Source: an uncultured Alphaproteobacteria bacterium
GTDB taxonomy: Bacteria > Pseudomonadota > Alphaproteobacteria > HIMB59
NCBI GenBank assembly: GCA_902610255.1
Contig: CACLUX010000001.1
Coordinates: forward strand, 124,001 to 188,000
Direction: 5' to 3'
DNA: 64,000 bases
Shown here: positions 45,619 to 53,764 of the stretch, in pieces
Layout of the letters: each line of letters begins with the position of its first letter
How positions within the stretch are numbered: position 1 is the first letter of the stretch
Notes under the pieces: model-generated
Told to the model about the DNA's origin: nothing
Databases searched by the model: none
The model's input: the letters and a program-made list of their open reading frames with translations, nothing else
Program-made: the position numbers and the translations under genes

Positions 45619-46487
45619 TATTTAAACATTATGCTAGAAAGTTTTTTACGAGCTTCAATTACACTTGTATCATTAAATCCTAGTAAGTCAAAGTACTCTA
45701 ATAATTTATTCTTCGCTGAATTATCTTTCCAATTGGGATCTTGTTCGTATATTTTTAATAATTCGTTAAAACCTTTTTCATTTTCAGATGCAGATAAGTA
45801 GCTCTCAGCCAATTTAAACCTTAAATCTTTGTCATCAGGTTTCATTTTAACCTCTTCTAATAATTTTACATGAGAAAGATTGGAGTTTGTATTTGAAGAG
45901 TTATCAATAAGCTTTTTGATTTTCAGTATTTCCTCATTTTCCAACATACTATCATCAAAAGACTCATAAATATCTCTTGCTTCTTCAAAACGTTTTAATT
46001 GAATTAAACATCTCAATAAACTAATAATAATTTTTGGGTTACCAGGATCCATTCCAGCGAGTTTTTCAAAAATAGTTAATGCTTCGATAAATTTTTGATT
46101 TTTAAATAATTCATCTGCTTCGCCCATAAGCTTTGGTATTTCATTGCCAGGTGTTGCGTCTATCATCTTTTCGACCATTGATACAATCTTGCTCTCTGGC
46201 TGAGCTCCTTGGAATGCATCTATTGGTTTCCCATCCACAAAACCATAAATAGTAGGAATAGATTGTATATTTAATTGGGAGGCAATTCCTTGATTTTCAT
46301 CAATGTTAATTTTTACAAGGATAATCTTACCCTTATTAGCTTTTACAACTTTTTCCAATGTTGGAGTTAGTTGCTTACAAGGACCACACCATGGTGCCCA
46401 AAAGTCAACAATTACTGGTATAGTTTTGGATTTTTCAATTACTTGATCAACAAATTGATCTTCATTTATATCTATAATAAAACTCAT
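45618..46487 (-). CDS. Thioredoxin-TPR protein (YbbN/CnoX-like)
   Basis: 289 residues from the ATG at 46487; a GTG two codons earlier is possible but adds nothing. Thioredoxin fold 1-105 with active site WAPWCGPCKQ, followed by TPR helices (QKFIEALTIFEKLAGMDPG). YbbN/CnoX proteins guard clients from over-oxidation and pass them to GroEL. Both active-site cysteines are present, unlike in E. coli YbbN. Co-transcribed with the LON-domain gene. Confidence 0.92.
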   Translation of the reverse strand: MSFIIDINEDQFVDQVIEKSKTIPVIVDFWAPWCGPCKQLTPTLEKVVKANKGKIILVKINIDENQGIASQLNIQSIPTIYGFVDGKPIDAFQGAQPESKIVSMVEKMIDATPGNEIPKLMGEADELFKNQKFIEALTIFEKLAGMDPGNPKIIISLLRCLIQLKRFEEARDIYESFDDSMLENEEILKIKKLIDNSSNTNSNLSHVKLLEEVKMKPDDKDLRFKLAESYLSASENEKGFNELLKIYEQDPNWKDNSAKNKLLEYFDLLGFNDTSVIEARKKLSSIMFK

Positions 46488-46545
46488 AAACACTTAAATA
46501 GTATCAAATGATTTATTTACAACAAACTATTTACATCCTTTTACC

Positions 46546-46574
46546 TTGATAGCACTGAAAAGGAAGTTTATAAA
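46546..46574 (+). promoter_or_regulatory. Sigma70-type promoter of tRNA-Gly
   Basis: TTGATA (46546-46551), 17 nt, TATAAA (46569-46574). Each box differs from the consensus by one base and the spacing is ideal. The start of transcription would be near 46581, 16 nt before the mature tRNA. Confidence 0.7.
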
Positions 46575-46596
46575 ATATTACACTATAAGTCATAAA

Positions 46597-46671
46597 GCGG
46601 GCGTAGCTCAGGGGTAGAGCGCAACCTTGCCAAGGTTGAAGTCGAGGGTTCGAATCCCTTCGCCCGCTCCA
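46597..46671 (+). tRNA. tRNA-Gly (anticodon GCC)
   Basis: A full cloverleaf: acceptor GCGGGCG/CGCCCGC, D-arm TAGCTCAGGGGTAGAGC, anticodon stem CAACC/GGTTG with loop TTGCCAA (anticodon GCC), T-arm GAGGGTTCGAATCCCTT, discriminator T and an encoded CCA end. It decodes GGC and GGU. Its 3' end abuts a 12-bp inverted repeat and the accessory gene stretch. Confidence 0.98.
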
Positions 46672-46803
46672 AAAACACACTAATTATCTAATTTTTTTTA
46701 TCTTTTTAGCTTTGAGATCAATTAAATTATTTAGTTTATTAACTGATTAATTAGACTAAAAAATCTTTGAAATTAAACTGATAAATATAAATAGTGTGTT
46801 TTT
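46671..46803. repeat. 12-bp inverted repeat flanking a 109-nt AT-rich spacer after tRNA-Gly
   Basis: AAAAACACACTA at 46671-46682 (first base is the last of the tRNA) is perfectly repeated in reverse complement at 46792-46803. A second inner match, TTTTTAG/CTAAAAA, could extend the fold. Both outer ends run into T-tracts on their respective strands, so it may act as a two-way terminator between the tRNA and the convergent methyltransferase-like gene. Confidence 0.6.
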
Positions 46804-46808
46804 TAAAA

Positions 46809-47495
46809 TTATCGAGGTATTTTAGAAAAATATTCTATCCAATATTTAACTTCTCTTATATCCACTGATAATATCTCATTTGAAAAACCAAATCTTCCAA
46901 CTAATTTGATTTTAAAAAATTTACTAAGTATATGATATCTATATCTATGCTTATAATCATCAATGATTAAATTAAAATTATGTTTTTTTTTATTTATTAA
47001 AAATCTATACAAATATAATGCGCATAAAACTCTATACCTGCCATCTATTAAGATTAAATCTGGTATAATTCTATTTTTATTTAAATAAATCAAAGGCTCA
47101 TAGCACATTTTTTTTGCCTTATTAGAAATAAAATATTTTCTTACATTAAAAATTATTGGTTCGTTTGCTCCAATTGGATGTCCATAATAATCAGTATAAC
47201 CAATATTTTTGAATTTAATATTTTTACTTAATTTACGCATGTATAAGTAAAATCCTTTATCGCACTCAACGGATAAGATATTTTTTTTCTTTCTTTCTGC
47301 TAGAATGGTAGAGGATCCTGAACCATATTCTAAATAAAAATTTGATTTTCCTAATAGATCCTCAAATAAGATATTTTCATGATAACCAAAAGATATGTTT
47401 TGTGAAACATTATATTTATTGCCCAAGATACCATGATATCTAAGAACACTATAAATTATCTTTGAAAAGAGATAAAAAAATTTTCTAATATTCAT
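46809..47495 (-). CDS. SAM-methyltransferase-like protein
   Basis: 228 residues, not assigned to a named family. NFYLEYGSGSSTILAERKK followed by ILSVECDKGFYLYMRK has the pattern of class I SAM-binding motif I and an acidic residue at strand 2, and DLILIDGRYRVLCALYLYRF fits motif IV (D-G-R-x-R). This resembles methyltransferases of glycan or surface gene clusters. Very lysine-, isoleucine- and asparagine-rich. No signal peptide; it has a hydrophobic stretch near the N-terminus that may bind the membrane. Confidence 0.55.
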   Translation of the reverse strand: MNIRKFFYLFSKIIYSVLRYHGILGNKYNVSQNISFGYHENILFEDLLGKSNFYLEYGSGSSTILAERKKKNILSVECDKGFYLYMRKLSKNIKFKNIGYTDYYGHPIGANEPIIFNVRKYFISNKAKKMCYEPLIYLNKNRIIPDLILIDGRYRVLCALYLYRFLINKKKHNFNLIIDDYKHRYRYHILSKFFKIKLVGRFGFSNEILSVDIREVKYWIEYFSKIPR

Positions 47496-47695
47496 TAATT
47501 TTCTAAATTTTTTTAATTTATAAAAAATTTTGAAATGACTATATATCTTTATTTATTTATTGAAATTAAAATAAATTTAATTTTTTTTTAACGTTTATTT
47601 TTTTTTTGTATTTTCTGTGGTATTAAATTATTCAATGGAACTAAATTATCACAAATAACCAATGGTTTACAAAAAACTATTTATGACTATTTATA

Positions 47696-48607
47696 ATGAA
47701 AAATTATTCTAAATTTTTAAAAAAAGAAAGTAATGTAATTTTTTTATTTCACGGAGTAATAGATAAAAATCCATTTAAGGTTAGAAACTATACAAAAAAA
47801 CATTTATTAAAAAAAGAATTCATAAAAGTATTAAATGACTTAGATAAAAAAGGAAACTGTATTTCTTTAGAACAGGTCTATAACACAATTAAAAATAAAA
47901 AAAACTTTAGAGATTACTCTTACTCAATAACTTTTGATGATGGCTTCTATAATAATTATAAAATAGTCGCACCAATTTTAAAAAAAAGAAAATTACATGC
48001 TACTTTTTATATAACAACATCTTTTATTGATAAAAATGAAACAAGTTGGATTGATAAAATAGAGCACATGATTGAAAAAACAAAAACAAAAACAACCTTA
48101 AATATTTTAAATAAAAAATTTAAAATTGGTAACACAAAAAAAGTAAAAGTGAATTTTTTAAATTCAATTCGTCATTTAGCAAAAAAAGATAATACAAATT
48201 TAAATAATTTAGTTTTAGATATAAAAAAACAATTAGGATGTAATTTTAAACTAAATAACTTAAACAATATGTTAGATAAAAAAATGAACTGGGCCCAAGT
48301 TAGTAAATTGAATCAATGTGAATACTTTACAATTGGTGGGCATACAGTTAATCATCCAATATTGTCTTTTTTAAGTGATAAAGAGGTAAAAAAAGAAATA
48401 TATAACTCAATAAACTATATAAAAAAAAATACTGGAATAAAAATTAAACACTATAGTTATCCAGAGGGCCTAAAACATACTTTTGGTATGAGAGAAATTA
48501 AATTACTTAAGAATAGAGGTATCAAAATATGTCCATCAGCAGAATTTGGATTTAATTTTAAGGATGCTGATCTTTTCAATTTAAAAAGAATTTTTGTTAA
48601 TTCATAA
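47696..48607 (+). CDS. Polysaccharide deacetylase (NodB-like)
   Basis: 303 residues. NodB motif 1 SITFDDGFYNNY with the catalytic base and the first metal aspartate, motif 2 TIGGHTVNHPILS (H-x-x-x-H) and a later SYPEG. It removes acetyl groups from a sugar polymer. The N-terminal part has LFHGVIDKNP as in group members that act on O-antigen or capsule sugars. No signal peptide is seen, suggesting action on a cytosolic lipid-linked or nucleotide-linked glycan. About 200 nt of very AT-rich non-coding DNA precede it. Confidence 0.85.
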   Translation: MKNYSKFLKKESNVIFLFHGVIDKNPFKVRNYTKKHLLKKEFIKVLNDLDKKGNCISLEQVYNTIKNKKNFRDYSYSITFDDGFYNNYKIVAPILKKRKLHATFYITTSFIDKNETSWIDKIEHMIEKTKTKTTLNILNKKFKIGNTKKVKVNFLNSIRHLAKKDNTNLNNLVLDIKKQLGCNFKLNNLNNMLDKKMNWAQVSKLNQCEYFTIGGHTVNHPILSFLSDKEVKKEIYNSINYIKKNTGIKIKHYSYPEGLKHTFGMREIKLLKNRGIKICPSAEFGFNFKDADLFNLKRIFVNS

Positions 48608-48692
48608 CTTAAAATTAAATTTTTTAACTAAGAAATTATACTTTGTTAAAAAGTTTGTTATTATTTAAATACTAAAATCCTATTAACAAAAT

Positions 48693-49388
48693 ATGATCGC
48701 TATTCTAACAACAAAAACAACTCATCACATTTTTTTCCAAAATCAAATTTTTAAAAAATATAACGATATAATAAGCATCTATGAAACTACCTCTATAAAA
48801 CCGAAATTTCTTACTGACGTAACGTTTGAAAAAAAAAGAGAAATTTATGAGAAAAAAATTTGTTTTAATAACAGAAAATTTAATTTTAAGGGAAAAAGCT
48901 ATGCGATCAAAAACATTAATGACAATATTATCTTTAAAATTTTAAAAGAAAATAATATCAAATATTTGATAGTTTTTGGCACTAGAAAAATTAAGAAAGA
49001 AATTGTAACAAGATTTAGAAATAAAATTTTTAATTTACACGGTGGTAATCCTGAGGAATTCAGAGGATTAGATAGTCATTATTGGTCAATTTATCACGGA
49101 AATTTTAAACTGTTTTCTTGTTTGCATAAACTAAATCGTAAACTTGATGATGGTGATATTGTTTATTTAAGAAAAATTTTTATACAAAAAGATACTAAAA
49201 TCTATCAATTAAGATTAATCAATACACTTTGTTGTATTAGGATGGTTTTAAGACTCATTTATTTGATAAAAAATAAAAAAAGAATTCCATCTTTCAAACA
49301 AAAGAATGTGAGTCGTTATTATTCATTTATGCCAAAAGTCATAAAGAACTCAGTTGAAAAAAAATTTAATTTATTCTTAAAAAACTAA
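48693..49388 (+). CDS. Formyltransferase-family protein
   Basis: 231 residues. The region FNLHGGNPEEFRGLDSHYW, then a strand and HKLNRKLDDGDIVY, is the catalytic core of the formyl transferase fold (N-x-H and the later D of D-D-G-D-I-V). The family includes sugar N-formyltransferases that use 10-formyl-tetrahydrofolate. The N-terminal Rossmann part is poorly conserved. It lies beside a deacetylase: removal of acetyl followed by formylation of an amino sugar would be a reasonable pair. Preceded by 85 nt of AT-rich DNA. Confidence 0.75.
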   Translation: MIAILTTKTTHHIFFQNQIFKKYNDIISIYETTSIKPKFLTDVTFEKKREIYEKKICFNNRKFNFKGKSYAIKNINDNIIFKILKENNIKYLIVFGTRKIKKEIVTRFRNKIFNLHGGNPEEFRGLDSHYWSIYHGNFKLFSCLHKLNRKLDDGDIVYLRKIFIQKDTKIYQLRLINTLCCIRMVLRLIYLIKNKKRIPSFKQKNVSRYYSFMPKVIKNSVEKKFNLFLKN

Positions 49389-49545
49389 AACTTATTTCTA
49401 TATATTGTCTAATACATTTTTTAATTGCAAACATTTTCACAAGATTTCTATTAGTGTAATTTACAAAAAAAGTACTTTATAATTACGGTCATAAGAAGTA
49501 AGTGAAGAAAATGAGTAACTTTGCTCACTAAGTTTTTTATAATTA

Positions 49546-50172
49546 CTATAGTTCAAATTGATTTTTTGAGTAAAATTTACTTTTCCAATTAGAATATTCC
49601 ATTTCTTTAAATTTAATATCTTCATGGATAAACCATGTTTCAAAAATCTTATTTTTTTTATTTCTCGAATAAACATTTTTTATAGCAACTTTGTATTTAT
49701 TTTTATTCAAGAATTTAAAAGATAATTTTTCATATTTATCTCCAATACTATATTTATCATGTTCAAAACTTATATAATCAAAACTTAAATCAGAATTTAT
49801 AATTTTTTTTAAAATATTAAATGTATTTTCAGCAGGTTCTATATCGCACGAAAGATAATTTAGTCGTCTAGGGAAACCTTTTCTTTTAATTAAGAGTTCA
49901 TAATCTATACTAAAAGCATTATCCCAAATAATTTCATTTTTTCTGTTACCATACTTATCCCATGAAGATTTGAAATTTAGATCATTTTCAATTGATATGC
50001 CTTTCCACTTACAATCTATTTCTAAATTATATGTATTGCTATTTATAATAGGATGATGTGCACCGATTTCTAGGTAAATACCATTTAAACCAGAGATATT
50101 ATAAGCAAATTGATCCTGGCCTGATTGAGAAAAATGATCTGATTTTTTTTTAAGAAATTTAAAAAACTTCAT
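49546..50172 (-). CDS. FkbM-like methyltransferase
   Basis: 208 residues. FSQSGQDQFAYNI and GIYLEIGAHHPIINSNTYNLE are hallmarks of the FkbM group, followed by WKGISIENDLNF, which carries the acidic SAM-ribose residue. Likely methylates a sugar or polar substrate. The C-terminus is unlike others and lysine-rich. It overlaps the LysE-type gene upstream by 4 nt. It faces the formyltransferase gene across 157 nt of AT-rich, gene-free DNA. Confidence 0.8.
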   Translation of the reverse strand: MKFFKFLKKKSDHFSQSGQDQFAYNISGLNGIYLEIGAHHPIINSNTYNLEIDCKWKGISIENDLNFKSSWDKYGNRKNEIIWDNAFSIDYELLIKRKGFPRRLNYLSCDIEPAENTFNILKKIINSDLSFDYISFEHDKYSIGDKYEKLSFKFLNKNKYKVAIKNVYSRNKKNKIFETWFIHEDIKFKEMEYSNWKSKFYSKNQFEL

Positions 50173-50783
50173 AAAAATAAACTTATAAATAATATTATTG
50201 ATATTATTACAAACAATGCACCAATAGATCTCTGTATTTGCTTAATTTTATTTTTAATCAAATTAAGAATACTTTTATAAGTTACCAAATTAACTAAAAA
50301 CACATACCATAATGCATCTACTACACTAGCTATCAATATAAGTGATATGTTTAAAAAAATGTCATTTTTTATAGATATAAATTGAGAGTATATGGCTATA
50401 AACCAAATAAAAATCTTAGGATTAAGCATAGCTATACTTAGTCCTTGTAAAAAAGAAATACCTCCACTTTTCATATCATTTTGATCAAAATTCAATTTAG
50501 TTTCTTTAAAAAAAGATTGAATACCTAAGTAGAGTAAAAAAATTATTGATAAAATTTTTATAGAATTAAATAACATCAAATTTGTCTCAATAATTAAGCT
50601 AATACCTAGCACTGCGAATAACGCGTAAATTCCTATTCCAAATCCATGACCAAATGCTGTCAAAATTCCATTAAATTTATTTTTAAAAATAGCGTTGTTA
50701 ACCACTACTACCATACTCGGTCCAGGAGACATTGCACCCAAAAGGCAGACGAATAATATTTGTGTAAATAATATTACTGTCAT
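50169..50783 (-). CDS. LysE/RhtB-family amino acid exporter
   Basis: 204 residues with five to six membrane segments. The N-terminal signature CLLGAMSPGPSMVVVVNNAI with G-P-G/S-P is diagnostic, as are the later LNPKIFIWFIA. It would export an amino acid or related metabolite. Joined without gap to the HAD gene upstream. Confidence 0.92.
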   Translation of the reverse strand: MTVILFTQILFVCLLGAMSPGPSMVVVVNNAIFKNKFNGILTAFGHGFGIGIYALFAVLGISLIIETNLMLFNSIKILSIIFLLYLGIQSFFKETKLNFDQNDMKSGGISFLQGLSIAMLNPKIFIWFIAIYSQFISIKNDIFLNISLILIASVVDALWYVFLVNLVTYKSILNLIKNKIKQIQRSIGALFVIISIILFISLFL

Positions 50784-51341
50784 CTATTTGGTAAAATCCT
50801 CTTTAACTTGATATTTATCTAATTTAGAATTTTTTATAATTTCCTTTAGACTGACAGAAGCATTTGTATATATTATTTTTTTGCAATGTTTCCAAATGGG
50901 TAAGTCTTTTTTACTGTTACCTAAATATTCAAAAGTATCAATTTTTAATTGTTCCCTAATAAACTTAACCTTATTCACACCCACCATATTAAAATCCTTC
51001 CTAGATCCAAAAGACTCAAAAAATATTTTTAAATGTTTGTCTACTTGGTCAACTAAAATTTGGTGGCTTCCAGATATAAGATATACCACTCTGTGTCTAT
51101 TTTTAACTTCTCTGATATACCCCATAGCACTTTTATTGAATGTTAATCTGTCAAAAGGGACATCAAAATTATTTGAGATTTTCTTCTTCAAATAAGGTTT
51201 ACCTTTAATTAAAAAAACAAATAGATAAAAGAGTAATTTAAAGGGATATTTTTTTAAACAATTAATCAAGGCAAGGTTTGATAAATCTTCTTTAATTAAT
51301 GTTCCGTCTAAATCTACAAATAATATTTTATTTTCGTCCAT
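50784..51341 (-). CDS. HAD-family hydrolase
   Basis: 185 residues. Motif I LFVDLDGTLIKED has the nucleophile and acid aspartates (DLD). Motif II is YLISGSHQILVDQV. Motif IV is shortened to EYLGNSKKDLPIWKHC with one aspartate pair missing its usual D-D spacing. It resembles phosphoserine-phosphatase-type or UbiA-linked HAD proteins, and the substrate is unknown. The ATG overlaps the upstream small gene by 14 nt. Confidence 0.85.
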   Translation of the reverse strand: MDENKILFVDLDGTLIKEDLSNLALINCLKKYPFKLLFYLFVFLIKGKPYLKKKISNNFDVPFDRLTFNKSAMGYIREVKNRHRVVYLISGSHQILVDQVDKHLKIFFESFGSRKDFNMVGVNKVKFIREQLKIDTFEYLGNSKKDLPIWKHCKKIIYTNASVSLKEIIKNSKLDKYQVKEDFTK

Positions 51342-51642
51342 TTTTTTTAAAAAAAGAAACGCTTATAATTACATTTTCTTTTTCCACTTTCTCTTTTATT
51401 AAACCCACACAGTCCGCATCAATTTTAGTACCTTTTTGAAATATTTTTTCATAAAGAAGATGCTTTACATTCTGTATTTCTTTCTCTTTGAATTTTTTTC
51501 TTCCTCTTTTTTCTTCAGGAAATTCTTTAAAAAAACTCTTTAAAAAATCTATGGAATATTTCTGTTTAAAAACTACATCTTTATATTTTTTCATTAAATT
51601 ATAATAATTTTTAGGTGGTTTATTTTTGAATATTTCAATCAA
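51328..51642 (-). CDS. Small hypothetical protein with weak MerR-like pattern
   Basis: 104 residues, not recognised with confidence. The middle part FLKSFFKEFPEEKRGRKKF and then KEIQNVKHLLYEK resembles the second half of alphaproteobacterial MerR winged helices (L-R-F-W-E-x-x-F-P, R-R-Y-Y, I-x-x-L-L-Y). The first helix-turn-helix is not clear, so it may be a decayed regulator. Highly charged (about a third K, R, E, D). Overlaps purH by 4 nt and the HAD gene by 14 nt, so it is translated as part of that operon. Confidence 0.55.
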   Translation of the reverse strand: MIEIFKNKPPKNYYNLMKKYKDVVFKQKYSIDFLKSFFKEFPEEKRGRKKFKEKEIQNVKHLLYEKIFQKGTKIDADCVGLIKEKVEKENVIISVSFFKKNGRK

Positions 51643-53108
51643 TGTTTAAAGTGTCGATCACTCAACTTGAAAAAGTTCATTTTATTTTTTTTAATAAACT
51701 GTTCAATTTGTTTATCATTTTTCGAACCCATTGGTGCATAAATATCAATTTTAGCTTTTTTATTTTTTATGAATTCTAATGAGTCTGTGAAAGGAAAAAA
51801 TGCATCTGAAAATAAAAATAATTGACCAATATTTTTTTTATTTCGATTTAAATTGAATTTATACAAGCAATTTATAAGTGAATCTATTCTTGAGGTTTGT
51901 CCACCAGATTGAGATATTAAAGAGTTTTGATTAAATAATGCTATAGCATTTGATTTAACAAACTTTAAAACGCTTATAAAAAAGTCAATTTTTTCTTTTT
52001 TTAATTTATTTTTACCATATATTTTTTTTATACTTGATTTTTTACTATTAAAATCTTGAACAAGTGTTCCTGAAAAAATAGTTCTTTGTTCTGTTTTCTT
52101 TTGAAATTTTTTTACTTTCAGTAATCTTAAATTTTTTTTACTTTTTAGAATCTCTATGGCCCTTTTATCAAATTCTGGTGCTGCAATTACCTCATAAAAA
52201 TTTCTTATTAAATACTTTGCTGTATCAGTTGTAATCTTTTTATTGAAAGCTACTACTCCACCGAAAGCACTAATAGGATCACCTGCAAGAGCATTTACAT
52301 AACTTTTAATTTGGTTGCTTTCAATCGATGCACCACATGGAATATTATGTTTGACTATTGTGCAAATATGTTTTTTTGAGTTTGACTCATAAGCTATAGT
52401 AACTGCTGCATCTAAATCTAATAAATTGTTGTAACTTAATCTTTTTTCCCCACTCAATTGTTTAAAATTATTTCTATTTATCAGAGCATAAGCTTTTTGA
52501 TGGGGGTTTTCTCCATATCTGAGGAAATATTCCTCATGTGAAAAACCTTGAAACCAATTTGATATTGCTAAGTCGTAGTCAGTGACCTTTTTTATTGCTT
52601 TTGTTGCATATTTTTTTTTAGCCGCATCAGTTTTTGGGTAACTATTTATAAAATTTTTATAATCTAAAGGATCTACAATTATAATACTTTTTTGGTAATT
52701 TTTTACTGCTGCTCTAATAAGACTATGCCCTCCAATATCGATCATTTCAATTATCTCATCTTTTTTATTAGTATTTTTGATGGTTTCTTCAAAAGGATAA
52801 AGATTAACAATTATTAAATCAAAATTTATTATTTTCTCTCTTTTAAGTTCTTTTTGATGATCTTGAGTGTTAGAGGCGAGAATTCCTCCAAAAACTTTAG
52901 GATGAAGAGTCTTTACTCTGCCTTCTAATATCTCTTTTTGTTTAGTGTATTTTGATATTTGAATATGTTGAACTCTGATTTTTTTTAAATATTCAGATGA
53001 ACCACCAGTCGAGTAAATTGTATAATTTTTTTTTATCAAAAATTCAGCAATTTTATCTAAATAAGTTTTATCATAAACAGATATAAGAGCATTTTTATTT
53101 TTTCCCAT
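51639..53108 (-). CDS. purH: Bifunctional AICAR formyltransferase/IMP cyclohydrolase
   Basis: 489 residues, somewhat shorter than the usual 520-530. IMP cyclohydrolase domain 1-190 (ALISVYDKTYLDKIAEFL, STGGSSEYL, GGHSLIRAAVKN). AICAR formyltransferase domain with catalytic lysine-histidine IVKHNIPCGAS, then SQSGGQTSRIDS and SDAFFPFTDSLEF. It ends purine synthesis and also takes AICAR from HisF. Shares one base with the rpe stop. Confidence 0.97.
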   Translation of the reverse strand: MGKNKNALISVYDKTYLDKIAEFLIKKNYTIYSTGGSSEYLKKIRVQHIQISKYTKQKEILEGRVKTLHPKVFGGILASNTQDHQKELKREKIINFDLIIVNLYPFEETIKNTNKKDEIIEMIDIGGHSLIRAAVKNYQKSIIIVDPLDYKNFINSYPKTDAAKKKYATKAIKKVTDYDLAISNWFQGFSHEEYFLRYGENPHQKAYALINRNNFKQLSGEKRLSYNNLLDLDAAVTIAYESNSKKHICTIVKHNIPCGASIESNQIKSYVNALAGDPISAFGGVVAFNKKITTDTAKYLIRNFYEVIAAPEFDKRAIEILKSKKNLRLLKVKKFQKKTEQRTIFSGTLVQDFNSKKSSIKKIYGKNKLKKEKIDFFISVLKFVKSNAIALFNQNSLISQSGGQTSRIDSLINCLYKFNLNRNKKNIGQLFLFSDAFFPFTDSLEFIKNKKAKIDIYAPMGSKNDKQIEQFIKKNKMNFFKLSDRHFKH

Positions 53109-53764
53109 CAGTTAAAAAAATCATTAAGTTTATTTGTCGCTATAGTCAAGCTGCTTTGCTTAAACAAAAAAGAACCCGCAACAAGTATATTTGCTCCTGC
53201 ATTTACACAAAGCTTTCCGGTCTCATAATTGACACCACCGTCAATTTCAATATCAACGTTTAAATTATTTTTCTTGATGTAATGAGATATATTTTTAATT
53301 TTTTCTAATTGGTTAGTTAGAAATGGCTGCCCCCCAAAACCAGGCTCTACTGTCATAATTATAACCTGATCAACAGAATGTAAATATTCCTTAATCTTTT
53401 CCCATGATGTTTTTGGTTTTATAGCGATCCCTGCTTTAATTTTTTCTTGTTTAATTCTTTCAATAATGTCATTTATGTTTTCATCAATTTCATAATGGAA
53501 AGTTATTATATCTGAGCCTGCCTTAATATAATCATCTAAAAATTTACTAACTCTATGAATCATTAAATGTACATCGAATATTTTATTTGTTTTCAAGCGT
53601 AAATCTGAAATGAACTGTGGACCAAAAGTTAAATTAGGAACAAAATCACCATCCATAACATCAAAATGAATGTACTTTGCCTTTGATACATCAAGTTCGA
53701 AAATTGTCTTTTCCATATTTGAAAATGACCCACCTAAAATTGATGGTGATATTGTAGTTTTCAT
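53108..53764 (-). CDS. rpe: Ribulose-phosphate 3-epimerase
   Basis: 218 residues, complete barrel. SPSILGGSFSNM, metal histidine/aspartate motifs FDVMDGDFVPN and DVHLMI, the loop MTVEPGFGGQPF and the catalytic aspartate EIDGGVN are all in place. Interconverts ribulose- and xylulose-5-phosphate. One-base overlaps on both sides join it to purH and the rsmB gene. Confidence 0.98.
   Translation of the reverse strand: MKTTISPSILGGSFSNMEKTIFELDVSKAKYIHFDVMDGDFVPNLTFGPQFISDLRLKTNKIFDVHLMIHRVSKFLDDYIKAGSDIITFHYEIDENINDIIERIKQEKIKAGIAIKPKTSWEKIKEYLHSVDQVIIMTVEPGFGGQPFLTNQLEKIKNISHYIKKNNLNVDIEIDGGVNYETGKLCVNAGANILVAGSFLFKQSSLTIATNKLNDFFN

Noticed and set aside
47496-47695. 200-nt gap before the deacetylase as an RNA gene or small gene
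   Set aside because: It is almost only A and T with long T-runs; no stem, tRNA-like fold or plausible short coding frame was seen.
49461-49676. Open frame of 71 codons overlapping the FkbM-like gene
   Set aside because: It runs in a different frame through the end of the FkbM-like gene and has no recognisable sequence; it looks like a by-product of AT-rich DNA.
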